Positions 1 to 8,768 of a stretch of 64,000 bases of DNA are shown one piece after another. Every line of letters begins with the position of its first letter. Position 1 is the first letter of the stretch. Source of the stretch: Guptibacillus hwajinpoensis (GTDB lineage: Bacteria > Bacillota > Bacilli > Bacillales > Guptibacillaceae). The DNA lies in the NCBI RefSeq assembly GCF_005144865.1, contig NZ_SWFM01000002.1, positions 558,001-622,000 of the forward strand, given 5' to 3'. The notes under the pieces are model-generated. The model had not been told where the DNA came from and did no database searches. It saw nothing but the letters and a program-made list of their open reading frames with translations. The position numbers and the translations under genes were made by a program.

Positions 1-57
1 CGTTCATAAATTGAAATCACTGCCATATGATTTGAATTAATGGCAGGAGGTGGAAAA

Positions 58-1461
58 ATGGGTTGGTGTGAGTTTTGTAACAGGGAAGAAACCGGTGATT
101 TTTGTGTAAAATGTGGGCGAAAGGTTGCGAAAACGACTCCGGATAGGAATAAGAAATGGACGATCTGGCTTATAAGTATAGGTGCACTCGTTATTCTTCT
201 TGCAGGCAGTTTCTATACGTTAAGGATGTTATCATCACCAGAACGAACGATTGATCAATTTAATGAGGCCATGTTGGAAGGTAACTATGAAAAAATGAAA
301 AACGTTGTTTCCCCAGTTAACCCTCTTCTTTCACACGAAGCAGAACTACAAGGATTTATTGAATTAATGAAGAACCACCCTGAGCAACGTGCCCTTTTAA
401 TTCAGGACCTTGAGCGTCAAGCACAGACGATAAAAAATAATAAGTTTGGGAAACGAGATGAAGCCTTATTTATTAAAATGAAGCTTAGTAAATCGGGTAA
501 AAAGTTTCTGCTTTTCGATCACTATACGATCTCACCTGTCCCTATCTATGCTAATGTTTATACGCAGTTTCCAGGTACGTCTCTTGAAATTAACAATGAA
601 GAAGGAGGGGTATTTGGAGGAAAAGAAGATGGAAAGAAAGTAGGGCCATTTCTTCCAGGGCTTTATCAGTTTGCATCTGAGTTGAAGCATGAGAGCTATA
701 CGATGAAGGGAGAAGCTGAAATCGAGTTAATGACGCCAGAGGAAACCGCGAACATCGATCTTTCAGTTAACGGAGCGTATGTGTCACCAGAATCCAATTA
801 TGACGATGCGGTTCTTTTTATTAATGGTAAAGATACCGGCGTTACAATTGGTGAAAGTGGAGAAATTGGGCCATTTCCAACAGATGGTTCAGTCGTCATG
901 CATGCTGAGAAGAAGTTTGAAGCAGGCGTTGTGAAAAGCCCGTCAGTTCCATTTGATGGAGCGGGAGTTTACTTAACAGTTGATTATAGCGAGCCAGATC
1001 CTGTCGTCATAGAGAAAGAAGTGCCATCCGAGCCCGCTTCTTCAGATCTAGTCTATTCAGAGCCAATTATTCGTGCGGTTAATACGTATTTGAGAGATTG
1101 GATCAATGCTTACGAAAATTTAGATGCAAGTTACTTCACAAACCTTACACCTGATCTTTACTCATATTTCGAAGATCGTTTTGTATCCGTTAGACAAAAT
1201 AACGGAGCTTTCACAGGAGATGTTCTAGAAGCAGCCTTTGATTTAGATAGCCTCTCCATTAATTCCTCTGGTAAAAGAGCGGTCGTCGATGTTCTCGTAA
1301 CGATGGATTCGGCTAATCACGAGCCAGGAGACCAAAACGTTATAACAGAAGTAACCTCAAGTGCTTTTCGCTACCAGCTAGTGAAAAGTGGAGGGGAATG
1401 GCTGATCGATAGCCGAAAGGAAATTGATGGCGTTGACTTAACAAACTCTGTTGCTTATTAA
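58..1461 (+). CDS. TcaA/YvbJ-like zinc-ribbon membrane protein
   Basis: Predicted 467-residue membrane-anchored protein. It opens with a four-cysteine zinc ribbon (Cys4, Cys7, Cys16, Cys19), followed by one transmembrane segment at about residues 34-53 and a long extracytoplasmic part ending in an NTF2-like fold. This order is that of the TcaA family (S. aureus TcaA, B. subtilis YvbJ), linked in staphylococci to cell-wall-antibiotic responses; the exact role here is unknown. An ATG at 40 is possible, but GGAGGTGG lies just before the ATG at 58, so 58 is preferred. A strong hairpin follows directly. The final codons and that hairpin are repeated at 12880-12937, on the far side of the sulfoquinovose operon. 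Confidence 0.8.
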   Translation: MGWCEFCNREETGDFCVKCGRKVAKTTPDRNKKWTIWLISIGALVILLAGSFYTLRMLSSPERTIDQFNEAMLEGNYEKMKNVVSPVNPLLSHEAELQGFIELMKNHPEQRALLIQDLERQAQTIKNNKFGKRDEALFIKMKLSKSGKKFLLFDHYTISPVPIYANVYTQFPGTSLEINNEEGGVFGGKEDGKKVGPFLPGLYQFASELKHESYTMKGEAEIELMTPEETANIDLSVNGAYVSPESNYDDAVLFINGKDTGVTIGESGEIGPFPTDGSVVMHAEKKFEAGVVKSPSVPFDGAGVYLTVDYSEPDPVVIEKEVPSEPASSDLVYSEPIIRAVNTYLRDWINAYENLDASYFTNLTPDLYSYFEDRFVSVRQNNGAFTGDVLEAAFDLDSLSINSSGKRAVVDVLVTMDSANHEPGDQNVITEVTSSAFRYQLVKSGGEWLIDSRKEIDGVDLTNSVAY

Positions 1462-1500
1462 TGTGGTAGAGCAGTGGGGGTCAGGCTCGCGCCTGACCCC
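1443..1500 (+). repeat. 58-bp direct repeat, left copy (TcaA-like gene tail plus terminator)
   Basis: This stretch holds the last six codons of the TcaA-like gene, a short spacer and its terminator hairpin. By hand alignment, 56 of 58 bases match 12880-12937, the two differences lying in the hairpin loop. The two copies bracket the sulfoquinovose operon in the same orientation, 11,437 bp apart. Confidence 0.85.
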
Positions 1501-1504
1501 TTTT
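1477..1504 (+). terminator. Rho-independent terminator of the TcaA-like gene
   Basis: Perfect 10-bp stem GGGGTCAGGC / GCCTGACCCC with a 4-base loop followed by TTTT, 15 bases after the stop codon. The same hairpin type recurs at 12911-12940 and 35865-35890. Confidence 0.8.
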
Positions 1505-1535
1505 AAATTCTATTTTCTCTTTTTTCAAAAAACTA

Positions 1536-1598
1536 TTGCATTTATGAATGCGTTTCCAATATAATGTGGTAAAAAGGTTATGATGTTTATTAAAACAT
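1536..1598 (+). promoter_or_regulatory. SigA-type promoter and candidate operators of the sulfoquinovose operon
   Basis: A -35 box TTGCAT (1536-1541) and a -10 box TATAAT (1560-1565) are 18 bases apart. Between them, 1545-1558 (TGAATGCGTTTCCA) resembles a CcpA cre site or LacI-family operator with two mismatches to the usual cre consensus. Just downstream, 1583-1598 is an inverted repeat with arms ATGTTT / AAACAT, positioned where a repressor such as the operon's own GntR protein could block transcription. The promoter is well supported; the operators are inferences. Confidence 0.6.
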
Positions 1599-1622
1599 TA
1601 CTACTTATGGTGGAGGTTTGCT

Positions 1623-2288
1623 ATGATTGAAGTTTTGCAAGAGATGAATCGTCATCTTGAATTAGAGAGTGTCGATACTGATTCTTTCAAGTTCTATGGC
1701 AAAGTACTTACGGATTTTCCATATGAGGAAATGGCGGAGCGAATGCAGGAAACAGCAATCCCTGAAGAGGGAAATCAATACGTTCCTTCTGCTCAAGAGT
1801 TAGAAGATGAATCTATTAAAAGGTTCGTTGAGAAACGGTACTTTGGAGGTATGCCCGTTCAAATTGGTTACTGTAACGGTAATAATTCATCGCTTGGAGG
1901 ACTGGAGTTCCATAAGGGGAGTGAAATCAACGTTGCGATAACGGATTTTGTACTCTTGCTGGGTCATACGAATGATATCGTTGATAACCAGTTTAACGTC
2001 AATAAGATTAAGGCTTTCTTTGTCCCAAAAGGAACTGCTATTGAAATGTACCAAACCACGCTTCACCTTGCTCCATGTAAAGTGAATGATGAAGGATTTA
2101 AATGCACGGTGATTCTACCAGAAGGTACAAATCTTCCGTTAGAAGACTCACAAAAAGAATATGATCCACTTCTTTTTATGAAAAACAAATGGCTACTTGC
2201 TCATCCAGAGCATGAACGTTTCAGGAAACTTGGCGCTTATCAAGGAATTCTAGGAGAAAATCTGACAGTCACATATCCAAGTAAATAA
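1623..2288 (+). CDS. DUF4867 family protein, first gene of the sulfoquinovose operon
   Basis: A 221-residue protein with no signal peptide or membrane segment, matching the DUF4867 family as I recall it. The middle has a cupin-like pattern: the run FFVPKGTAIEMYQTTLHLAP combines a VPKGT turn with a histidine, as in sugar-binding or isomerase-like cupins. The function is not established. Its position as first gene, 16 bases before the symporter, ties it to sulfoquinovose metabolism; an anomer- or isomer-handling role is only a guess. GGAGG before the ATG at 1623 sets the start. Confidence 0.65.
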   Translation: MIEVLQEMNRHLELESVDTDSFKFYGKVLTDFPYEEMAERMQETAIPEEGNQYVPSAQELEDESIKRFVEKRYFGGMPVQIGYCNGNNSSLGGLEFHKGSEINVAITDFVLLLGHTNDIVDNQFNVNKIKAFFVPKGTAIEMYQTTLHLAPCKVNDEGFKCTVILPEGTNLPLEDSQKEYDPLLFMKNKWLLAHPEHERFRKLGAYQGILGENLTVTYPSK

Positions 2289-2304
2289 CAAAGGGGGAGA
2301 ATGC

Positions 2305-4086
2305 ATGTCTAGTATGACATTTACACTCGTATCGTGCGTATTTTTTATGGCACTTGTTGCGTGGGTCTCTTATTTAAAAACAAGGAATTCAGTTAATGAT
2401 TCAGATGGGTATTTTCTTGCAGGACGAGGCTTAACGGGTGGATTCATTGCAGGATCACTCCTACTAACAAACTTATCTGCTGAGCAGCTGATCGGATTGA
2501 ATGGACAAGCTTATCGAACGAACCTTTCTAATATGGCATGGGAAGTCACGGCTGCTTTTGCAATCGTGATTATGGCACTCATCTTACTTCCGCGCTATCT
2601 CGGCGGCGCATTCTCAACGCTTCCTGAATTTTTAAGCAAACGATATGATGAAAGCGTTCGCAGATACACGGTTATTCTTTTTATGCTTGGATACGTATTC
2701 GTTACGATTCCATCTGTTCTATACTCTGGTGCACTTGCCATTCTTCGTTTGTTTGATGTTCCGGAGCTTCTTGGAATCTCGTTTCAATCATCAGTTTGGC
2801 TCGTTATTTGGATCATCGGAATTATCGGAGCTATTTATGCGATTTTCGGAGGACTAAAAGCAGTAGCCATTTCAGATACACTTAACGGAATTGGCCTTTT
2901 ATTCATTGGATTAATTGTTCCTATTCTCGGATTCTTTGCGCTAGGAAATGGGGATATGTTTGAAGGTATGAAGACTATTGCAATAGAGAATCCAGAGAAG
3001 TTAAATGCGATTGGATCAAGTACCGACTCTGTTCCATTCTCGACGATTTTTACAGGTATGATCTTCATGAATATGTTCTATTGGGGGACAAATCAGTACG
3101 TGATTCAGCGTACGCTTGGAGCGAAGAACCTTGCTGAAGGGCAAAAAGGGGTTTTGCTTTCAGGATTCTATAAATTAACGGTCCCATTTATGATGATGAT
3201 CCCTGGTGTTATTGCGTTCCATCTCTATGGAGGGTCGATGAATCCAGTTGATCTCGCCTATCCAACAGTCGTTGCCAACTTGCTTCCAACGTTTATGTCA
3301 GGTCTATTTCTAGCTGTTCTACTCGGTGCTGTTTTCTCAAGCTTTAACTCACTGTTGAATAGTGCCGCAACGATGTTTGCGCTTGATGTGTATAAAGCTG
3401 GTATCAATAAAGAAGCAACCGATCGTCAACTTATTAATGTTAGTAAATATTTTGGAAGCGTTCTCGCACTTGTCTCTTTCTTTATTGCACCAATGCTAAT
3501 GAATGCTCCAGACGGCTTATGGGACCTTATCCGTCGGTTTACAGGATTCTTTAACATCCCGATTATCGCCATTGTACTCGTAGGTATCATGTCAAAAAGG
3601 ATTCCGGCACTCGGTGCGAAAATCGCCATTATTTTCCACGTCGTCACGTACTATATGCTTGTGTGGGGATTGAACCAACTTTTCAATATCGAAGTGACAA
3701 TGAACTTTATCCATATTTCAGCTATTCTCTTCCTTATTGAAGTGACAATTATGATGATTGTTGGTCGCATTCGTCCACTTTCAGAAGCATATCAATTCCG
3801 AGCAAATCCAAAGGTCGATATGGTTCCATGGAAGTTTACAATTCCAGTAGCTGTGATCCTTATTACTCTCGTCGTTATGGTTTACATCCTATTCTCACCA
3901 ATTGGACTTGCTTACGCAGGAGGCATTGTATCAGGTTGGTTCTGGCCAGCAATCATTGGAACAACAGTTGCAGGCGGACTGTGCTGCCTTCTAGCTCTAA
4001 AGTCTTGGAATACGAAGTATCAAGGATTTGTTACACGAAAGCATCAAGAAGCGGTAGAAGTCGATAAGAAGTTTAGAAGTGCTTAA
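2305..4086 (+). CDS. Sodium:solute symporter, probable sulfoquinovose/sulfoquinovosyl glycerol importer
   Basis: A 593-residue polytopic membrane protein of the sodium-solute symporter (SSS) family, the sodium-galactose transporter type, with about 14 hydrophobic helices and the family's conserved region near the start (LTNLSAEQLIGLNGQAYR). AAGGGGGAG precedes the ATG at 2305. It lies between the DUF4867 gene and the sulfoquinovosidase gene, so the likely cargo is sulfoquinovose or its glycerol glycoside; substrate assignment is inference from context. Family membership is secure. Confidence 0.85.
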   Translation: MSSMTFTLVSCVFFMALVAWVSYLKTRNSVNDSDGYFLAGRGLTGGFIAGSLLLTNLSAEQLIGLNGQAYRTNLSNMAWEVTAAFAIVIMALILLPRYLGGAFSTLPEFLSKRYDESVRRYTVILFMLGYVFVTIPSVLYSGALAILRLFDVPELLGISFQSSVWLVIWIIGIIGAIYAIFGGLKAVAISDTLNGIGLLFIGLIVPILGFFALGNGDMFEGMKTIAIENPEKLNAIGSSTDSVPFSTIFTGMIFMNMFYWGTNQYVIQRTLGAKNLAEGQKGVLLSGFYKLTVPFMMMIPGVIAFHLYGGSMNPVDLAYPTVVANLLPTFMSGLFLAVLLGAVFSSFNSLLNSAATMFALDVYKAGINKEATDRQLINVSKYFGSVLALVSFFIAPMLMNAPDGLWDLIRRFTGFFNIPIIAIVLVGIMSKRIPALGAKIAIIFHVVTYYMLVWGLNQLFNIEVTMNFIHISAILFLIEVTIMMIVGRIRPLSEAYQFRANPKVDMVPWKFTIPVAVILITLVVMVYILFSPIGLAYAGGIVSGWFWPAIIGTTVAGGLCCLLALKSWNTKYQGFVTRKHQEAVEVDKKFRSA

Positions 4087-4110
4087 TCAACTATGAAGGA
4101 GGAGTTCACA

Positions 4111-6153
4111 TTGAAAACAGAAGTGACTCAGAACATCTTTGAAGTGAATCAACAAGGCGAAGAGTTTGATATTCGCCTTGAAGGACGATTATTGTTCACC
4201 CATTCTCCAGCACGTCCGTTTATTTTTGTAGGCAGTGGTGAAGAAACAATAGATATGTACAGAGGTAATTTTAAAATAAAAGATTATGTTGTAGAGCGTG
4301 TAGCACTTCGATACGGAACGGTTCGTCATGAAGGAAATACGTGCAGAATCGCATTCCGTCACTTTTCTCATGACCATGAGCTACTTACGATGGTGCTTAA
4401 GCAGGATGGGGAAGGTCTTCGCGTTTCATTTGAGCTCGTTGACCCCCTCTTCAATCGTTTCTGGGTTCGAGTAGCTGCTGATGAGAGTGAAAAAGTTTAC
4501 GGTTGTGGTGAGCAGCTTTCCTACTTTAATTTACGCGGAAAGAACTTCCCGCTTTGGACATCAGAACCTGGAGTTGGTCGGAATAAGTCTACTTACACAA
4601 CCTGGCAGGCAGATGTGAAAGATCAGGCAGGCGGAGATTACTACAATACCAATTACCCGCAGCCAACCTATGTATCTACGAATAAATATTTCTGCCATGT
4701 GGAAACGACAGCGTTCGCGGATTTTGATTTTCAGCGCAGTGATTTTCATGAATTGCACATATGGGAAGCACCTGCATCAATTCTATTTGAAACAGGTGAT
4801 ACCTATAAGGCGCTTGTTGAGAAATTAACTGCTCGCCTCGGCAGACAACCAGAGCTTCCAGATTGGACATTTGATGGAATTTGGCTTGGAATGCAGGGTG
4901 GTAGCGATATTGTTCAGCGTAAAATAGATCACGCTCTAGAAAAGGGAATGAAGGTCGGTGCGGTTTGGTGTCAAGATTGGCAGGGAAAACGCATTACGTC
5001 CTTTGGTAAACGATTGATGTGGAACTGGAAGTGGAATCCGAATGAATATCCAGAGCTTGATCGAAAAGTGAAAGAATGGAAACAGAAAGGCATTCGCTTT
5101 CTCGGCTATATTAATCCTTATGTTGCAGTTGAAGGAGACCTTTATGCAGAAGCTTACAAGAATGGATACCTTGCAACTGCACTAGACGGTAGCGATTATG
5201 TTGTGGATTTCGGTGAATTTGACTGCGGCGTAGTTGATTTTACAAACGAAGAAGCGTGTGAGTGGTATGAAGGCGTTATTCAAAAGAATATGATCGATTT
5301 CGGAATGGACGGATGGATGGCTGATTTCGGTGAATATCTGCCGACAGATCTTAAGCTGTCTAACGGAGAACCCGCAACAATGATGCACAATGCTTGGCCT
5401 GTGATGTGGGCGAAAGTAAACCATAACGCGGTGAAAAAAGCCGGACGTTATGGCGATATTGTTTATTTCATGAGAGCAGGATATTCCGGTAGTGGTGGCT
5501 ATTGTCCGCTTCTGTGGGCAGGAGATCAAAGTGTGGATTGGAGTCTTGACGATGGCCTAGCATCCGTTATTCCAGCAGCATTGTCTGCAGGGATGAGTGG
5601 AAATGGTGTTCATCATAGCGATATCGGTGGGTATACAAGCCTTCATGGTAATAAGCGTAATAAAGAGCTTCTTCTTCGCTGGGTCGATATGGCTGCATTT
5701 ACGCCAGTTATGCGAACACATGAAGGTAACAGACCTGATGACTGTTTTCAGTATGATCAGGATGAGGAAACGCTTGAGCACTTTGTGAAAATGACCAATG
5801 TTTACACCACCATGAAGCCTTATTTAAAAGCACTTAGTAAAGAAAATGCTGAAACAGGAGTGCCGATTCAGCGTCCATTGTTTATGGAATATGAAAATGA
5901 TGCGAAAGCCTATGATATTAAGTATCAATATATGCTTGGATCTGACCTAGTTGTGGCGCCTGTTTATGAAGAGGGGCAGGACAAATGGTCTGTTTACTTG
6001 CCTGATGATGAGTGGGTTCATTTTTGGAGTGGCACAGAAACAAAGGGTGGAAACATTGATGTGGAGGCACCAATTGGTCAAACGCCTGTTTTCTATCGAA
6101 AAGATTCACCGTTTGCCGACATTTTTCAAAAAGCTGCTGAAGCTATAAAATAG
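4111..6153 (+). CDS. yihQ: GH31 sulfoquinovosidase
   Basis: A 680-residue glycoside hydrolase family 31 enzyme that releases sulfoquinovose from its glycosides. Starting from TTG 4111 (AAGGAGGAG six bases upstream; the ATG at 4093 has no ribosome site), the residues known from E. coli YihQ fall at the same numbers: nucleophile Asp405 in WMADFGE, acid/base Asp472 in WAGDQ, and the sulfonate-binding set Gln288, Arg301, Trp304 and Tyr508, with Arg and Trp in SFGKRLMW. These separate sulfoquinovosidases from ordinary alpha-glucosidases. No signal peptide is seen, so it acts in the cytoplasm after uptake. It is the key gene for naming the operon. Confidence 0.93.
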   Translation: MKTEVTQNIFEVNQQGEEFDIRLEGRLLFTHSPARPFIFVGSGEETIDMYRGNFKIKDYVVERVALRYGTVRHEGNTCRIAFRHFSHDHELLTMVLKQDGEGLRVSFELVDPLFNRFWVRVAADESEKVYGCGEQLSYFNLRGKNFPLWTSEPGVGRNKSTYTTWQADVKDQAGGDYYNTNYPQPTYVSTNKYFCHVETTAFADFDFQRSDFHELHIWEAPASILFETGDTYKALVEKLTARLGRQPELPDWTFDGIWLGMQGGSDIVQRKIDHALEKGMKVGAVWCQDWQGKRITSFGKRLMWNWKWNPNEYPELDRKVKEWKQKGIRFLGYINPYVAVEGDLYAEAYKNGYLATALDGSDYVVDFGEFDCGVVDFTNEEACEWYEGVIQKNMIDFGMDGWMADFGEYLPTDLKLSNGEPATMMHNAWPVMWAKVNHNAVKKAGRYGDIVYFMRAGYSGSGGYCPLLWAGDQSVDWSLDDGLASVIPAALSAGMSGNGVHHSDIGGYTSLHGNKRNKELLLRWVDMAAFTPVMRTHEGNRPDDCFQYDQDEETLEHFVKMTNVYTTMKPYLKALSKENAETGVPIQRPLFMEYENDAKAYDIKYQYMLGSDLVVAPVYEEGQDKWSVYLPDDEWVHFWSGTETKGGNIDVEAPIGQTPVFYRKDSPFADIFQKAAEAIK

Positions 6154-6167
6154 GGAGATAGACTTAA

Positions 6168-6179
6168 AGGTAATTACCT
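6168..6179. promoter_or_regulatory. Perfect 12-bp palindrome, candidate GntR/HutC operator
   Basis: AGGTAATTACCT lies in the 93-base gap between the sulfoquinovosidase and isomerase genes, the longest gap within the catabolic operon. The GT...AC outer pattern is what HutC-type GntR regulators bind, and the operon encodes such a regulator. AT-rich sequence follows and could hold a secondary promoter. Binding is inferred. Confidence 0.35.
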
Positions 6180-6246
6180 ATTTTAAAAGATAGTAACTTA
6201 TGATACAGTATTCGTAACAAACAGGGAAGAAAGGTTGTGACCAATC

Positions 6247-7590
6247 ATGCCAAAAACGAGCATTTTATATGTACCGATTGGAAGAAAAACGTTTGATCTT
6301 GAAGCGGGGGAAGGTCAAAGAAAGAAAAGTTCTGAGTTCCTACGCGGCGTAACAGCTAATGTTATCGAGCCAGAAGAAATTATCACTTCTCCAGATGATC
6401 TTGAAGCGTTTCTTGCAAACGTTAACAGCGAAGAAGTTATCGCCAGTATTTATCAAAGCGTCACATTTGCTGATGGTGAATTTGTGGAAGCGCTGATTAA
6501 AGAAGTTGAAGCACCGGTCATTGTTTGGTCTGTTCGTGAACCAAGTGTTGGTGGAAGACTGAGACTCAATTCGTTAACTGGTGGTAATAGCACAAGTCAC
6601 GTTCTGCGCTGTGCCAATCATCCATTTAGCTTCGTATTTGGCAATGCGGATGAAGCGCAGGTTCAGAAAAGGCTTAAAATCCAGCTTAAAGTACAAAAGG
6701 TCATTGAAGATCTTAAGGGACTAACGATTGGTGTGATTGGTGAACATCCTCCAGGCTTTTTCTTCTCAGGAACGGATGAGGAAGCCCTTCAAAAGCAACT
6801 AGGTGTAACTGTTAAGAATTTTGACCTTAATAAAGCGTTTGAAGAATGCGTGAAGCTTCCCCGTGAAAAATGGGAAGGCGCTATTGAACGGGCAGAGCAA
6901 CAGGTGATTGGGCTAAATCGGAACGACGAAACGGTGCACCGTTTTGCTCAGTTTACAACTTATGTACAAGAACAAATTAACGAAGCAGATGTGTCAGCAC
7001 TTGCCATTCGCTGTTGGCCGGACTTCTTCAACGAACTAGGAGCTGCAGCTTGTTCAACACTGTCTCAATTTACGGAAGATGGCGTTGTTTCATCATGTGA
7101 ATCAGATATTCACGGATCTGTCTCCATGTTCATCCTCCAGCAGTTAACAGGAAGTGCTCCGTATTTAGGAGACATGGTGCACGTAAATGAAGCGAGTAAT
7201 TCTGTTGTCTTCTGGCACTGTGGAGCTGGAGCTTACTCATTAGCACATCCAGATCAAGGTGCTCGTCCTGGAGTACATCCAAATCGTAAATTAGGTTTTA
7301 CGATGGAATTCGGGTTGAAGCCAGGTCGCGTTACGATGTTCCGAGTAGGTTACACACCGGAAGGCTATCGTCTTTTGGTCATGCGTGGGAATGCGCTTGA
7401 TACACCACAGCGATTTAACGGGACATCAGTTGAAGTAGAACTGGAAACAGAAATCAATGACACGCTATATGGGTTAATGGAAGAAGGGTTTGAGCCGCAT
7501 TACGCCATAATTTATGACGATGTGGCAGACGAACTAATCGAGCTTGGAAAGCAGTTAGGATTAGAAACGACGATCTATACGAAGAACTGA
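6247..7590 (+). CDS. sqvD: FucI-like isomerase, probable sulfoquinovose isomerase
   Basis: A 447-residue cytoplasmic enzyme of the L-fucose/L-arabinose isomerase superfamily. The C-terminal half carries the expected metal-site elements: IRCWPDFFNELGAAACS, a glutamate in SSCESDIHGS, an aspartate in YLGDMVHVNEASN, and a histidine in VFWHCGAGA. In sulfo-EMP2 and related pathways an enzyme of this fold converts sulfoquinovose to sulfofructose, and the next genes encode a kinase and an aldolase, which fits. The symbol is by analogy to published sulfo-EMP2 clusters as I recall them. True fucose isomerases are longer (about 590 residues). Confidence 0.75.
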   Translation: MPKTSILYVPIGRKTFDLEAGEGQRKKSSEFLRGVTANVIEPEEIITSPDDLEAFLANVNSEEVIASIYQSVTFADGEFVEALIKEVEAPVIVWSVREPSVGGRLRLNSLTGGNSTSHVLRCANHPFSFVFGNADEAQVQKRLKIQLKVQKVIEDLKGLTIGVIGEHPPGFFFSGTDEEALQKQLGVTVKNFDLNKAFEECVKLPREKWEGAIERAEQQVIGLNRNDETVHRFAQFTTYVQEQINEADVSALAIRCWPDFFNELGAAACSTLSQFTEDGVVSSCESDIHGSVSMFILQQLTGSAPYLGDMVHVNEASNSVVFWHCGAGAYSLAHPDQGARPGVHPNRKLGFTMEFGLKPGRVTMFRVGYTPEGYRLLVMRGNALDTPQRFNGTSVEVELETEINDTLYGLMEEGFEPHYAIIYDDVADELIELGKQLGLETTIYTKN

Positions 7591-7604
7591 AGGGAGACAG
7601 TTGC

Positions 7605-8768
7605 ATGAAGAAGGTCGCCATTGGCCAGGCCGGGGGACCTACGGCCGTGATTAATGCTACCCTCGCAGGGTTTGTGAAAGAAATCGATCGTGATCATTCC
7701 CTGCTTTTTATTCAGAATGGTTATGAAGGATTTGCGCATGGTTCCTTGTTGGATGGCGACGAGGAAATGCTTCACAAAATCCATCTTCATCGAGATGTAC
7801 CTGGCGCATGTCTTGGCTCAGGGCGTTATCCTTTATCGGATGATCACATTGAACAAGGTGTCCGTCAATTGAAAGAAAAGAATGTGGAAGTGCTTGTTTT
7901 CATCGGGGGAAATGGAACCATGGAAGCATTAGCGAAGGTGGAGCTAGAAGCACGAAGACAGAACTATCCGCTTCAAGTGCTCGGACTTCCGAAAACGGTT
8001 GATAATGATTTAGGTGGAACGGACCATGCGCCTGGTTTTGGAAGTTCGGCAAGATATGTTGCTCAGGCAACAAGGGATATGAGTAGAGACCTTGCATCAA
8101 TGCAGAACTTTGAGAAGATTCGAGTGTTAGAGACTATGGGAAGAAATGCGGGGTGGCTTGCCTCGGCATCAGGTCTTCTCCAGGAATACGAAGAAGAAGG
8201 TCCGCATTTCATTGCGCTTCCAGAACGACCTTTGAAACAAGAGCTTTTGCTACAGAATGTAGACTGTGCACTTCGTCGTTTCGGTCATGCCACTGTTGTG
8301 GTTAGTGAAGGCGTTCACTGGAGTGAAGAAGGTCAAGTACAGCGTGAAGTTGTTGATGGAAGACCAGTGCTTGGTGGCATTTCAAGCGAAGTTGCAGCTT
8401 TTCTCAAAAGCGAATTACGTGTAATGACAAGGGCTGAACTGCTAGGGATGAATCAGCGAAGCTTCTCCGCTGTAATTTCCGATATCGATCGGGAGGAAGC
8501 TTATACGGTTGGTAAAGTTGGAGCAGAGTGGATTCGAGATGGTCTTTCAGGTGTTATGGTTTCAATTAAGCGTAAGTCCCACCACCGCTACTCTGTTGAT
8601 ATGATTCCTATTGAGCTCGAAAAGGTAGTTGAAGCAGGTGAAAGAGTGATGCCAGAAGAGTTCATTCAAAATCGTAAACGTTACTATGAATGGCTTAAGC
8701 CGCTCATAGGTGAAGATGTTACAACTTACCCGCCACCACTTAAAGGAAAAGAACTGTATGTCGACTAA
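7605..8768 (+). CDS. sqiK: PfkA-family kinase, probable sulfofructose kinase
   Basis: A 387-residue enzyme of the 6-phosphofructokinase (PfkA) family. It has the N-terminal GQAGGPTAVINA loop, GGNGT (residues 101-105), the catalytic PKTVDND (Lys130, Asp133) and MGRNAGW (178-184). Gly104 with the lysine of PKTVDND is the combination of non-allosteric ATP-dependent enzymes. Asn103 stands where most members have the magnesium-binding Asp of GGDG. In this operon the natural reaction would be phosphorylation of sulfofructose at C1, since C6 carries the sulfonate. It overlaps the GntR gene by 11 bases, so the two are translationally linked. Confidence 0.75.
   Translation: MKKVAIGQAGGPTAVINATLAGFVKEIDRDHSLLFIQNGYEGFAHGSLLDGDEEMLHKIHLHRDVPGACLGSGRYPLSDDHIEQGVRQLKEKNVEVLVFIGGNGTMEALAKVELEARRQNYPLQVLGLPKTVDNDLGGTDHAPGFGSSARYVAQATRDMSRDLASMQNFEKIRVLETMGRNAGWLASASGLLQEYEEEGPHFIALPERPLKQELLLQNVDCALRRFGHATVVVSEGVHWSEEGQVQREVVDGRPVLGGISSEVAAFLKSELRVMTRAELLGMNQRSFSAVISDIDREEAYTVGKVGAEWIRDGLSGVMVSIKRKSHHRYSVDMIPIELEKVVEAGERVMPEEFIQNRKRYYEWLKPLIGEDVTTYPPPLKGKELYVD

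Noticed and set aside
4093..4110. ATG 4093 as start of the sulfoquinovosidase.
   Set aside because: It overlaps the AAGGAGGAG ribosome site of TTG 4111; numbering from 4111 also reproduces the E. coli catalytic positions.
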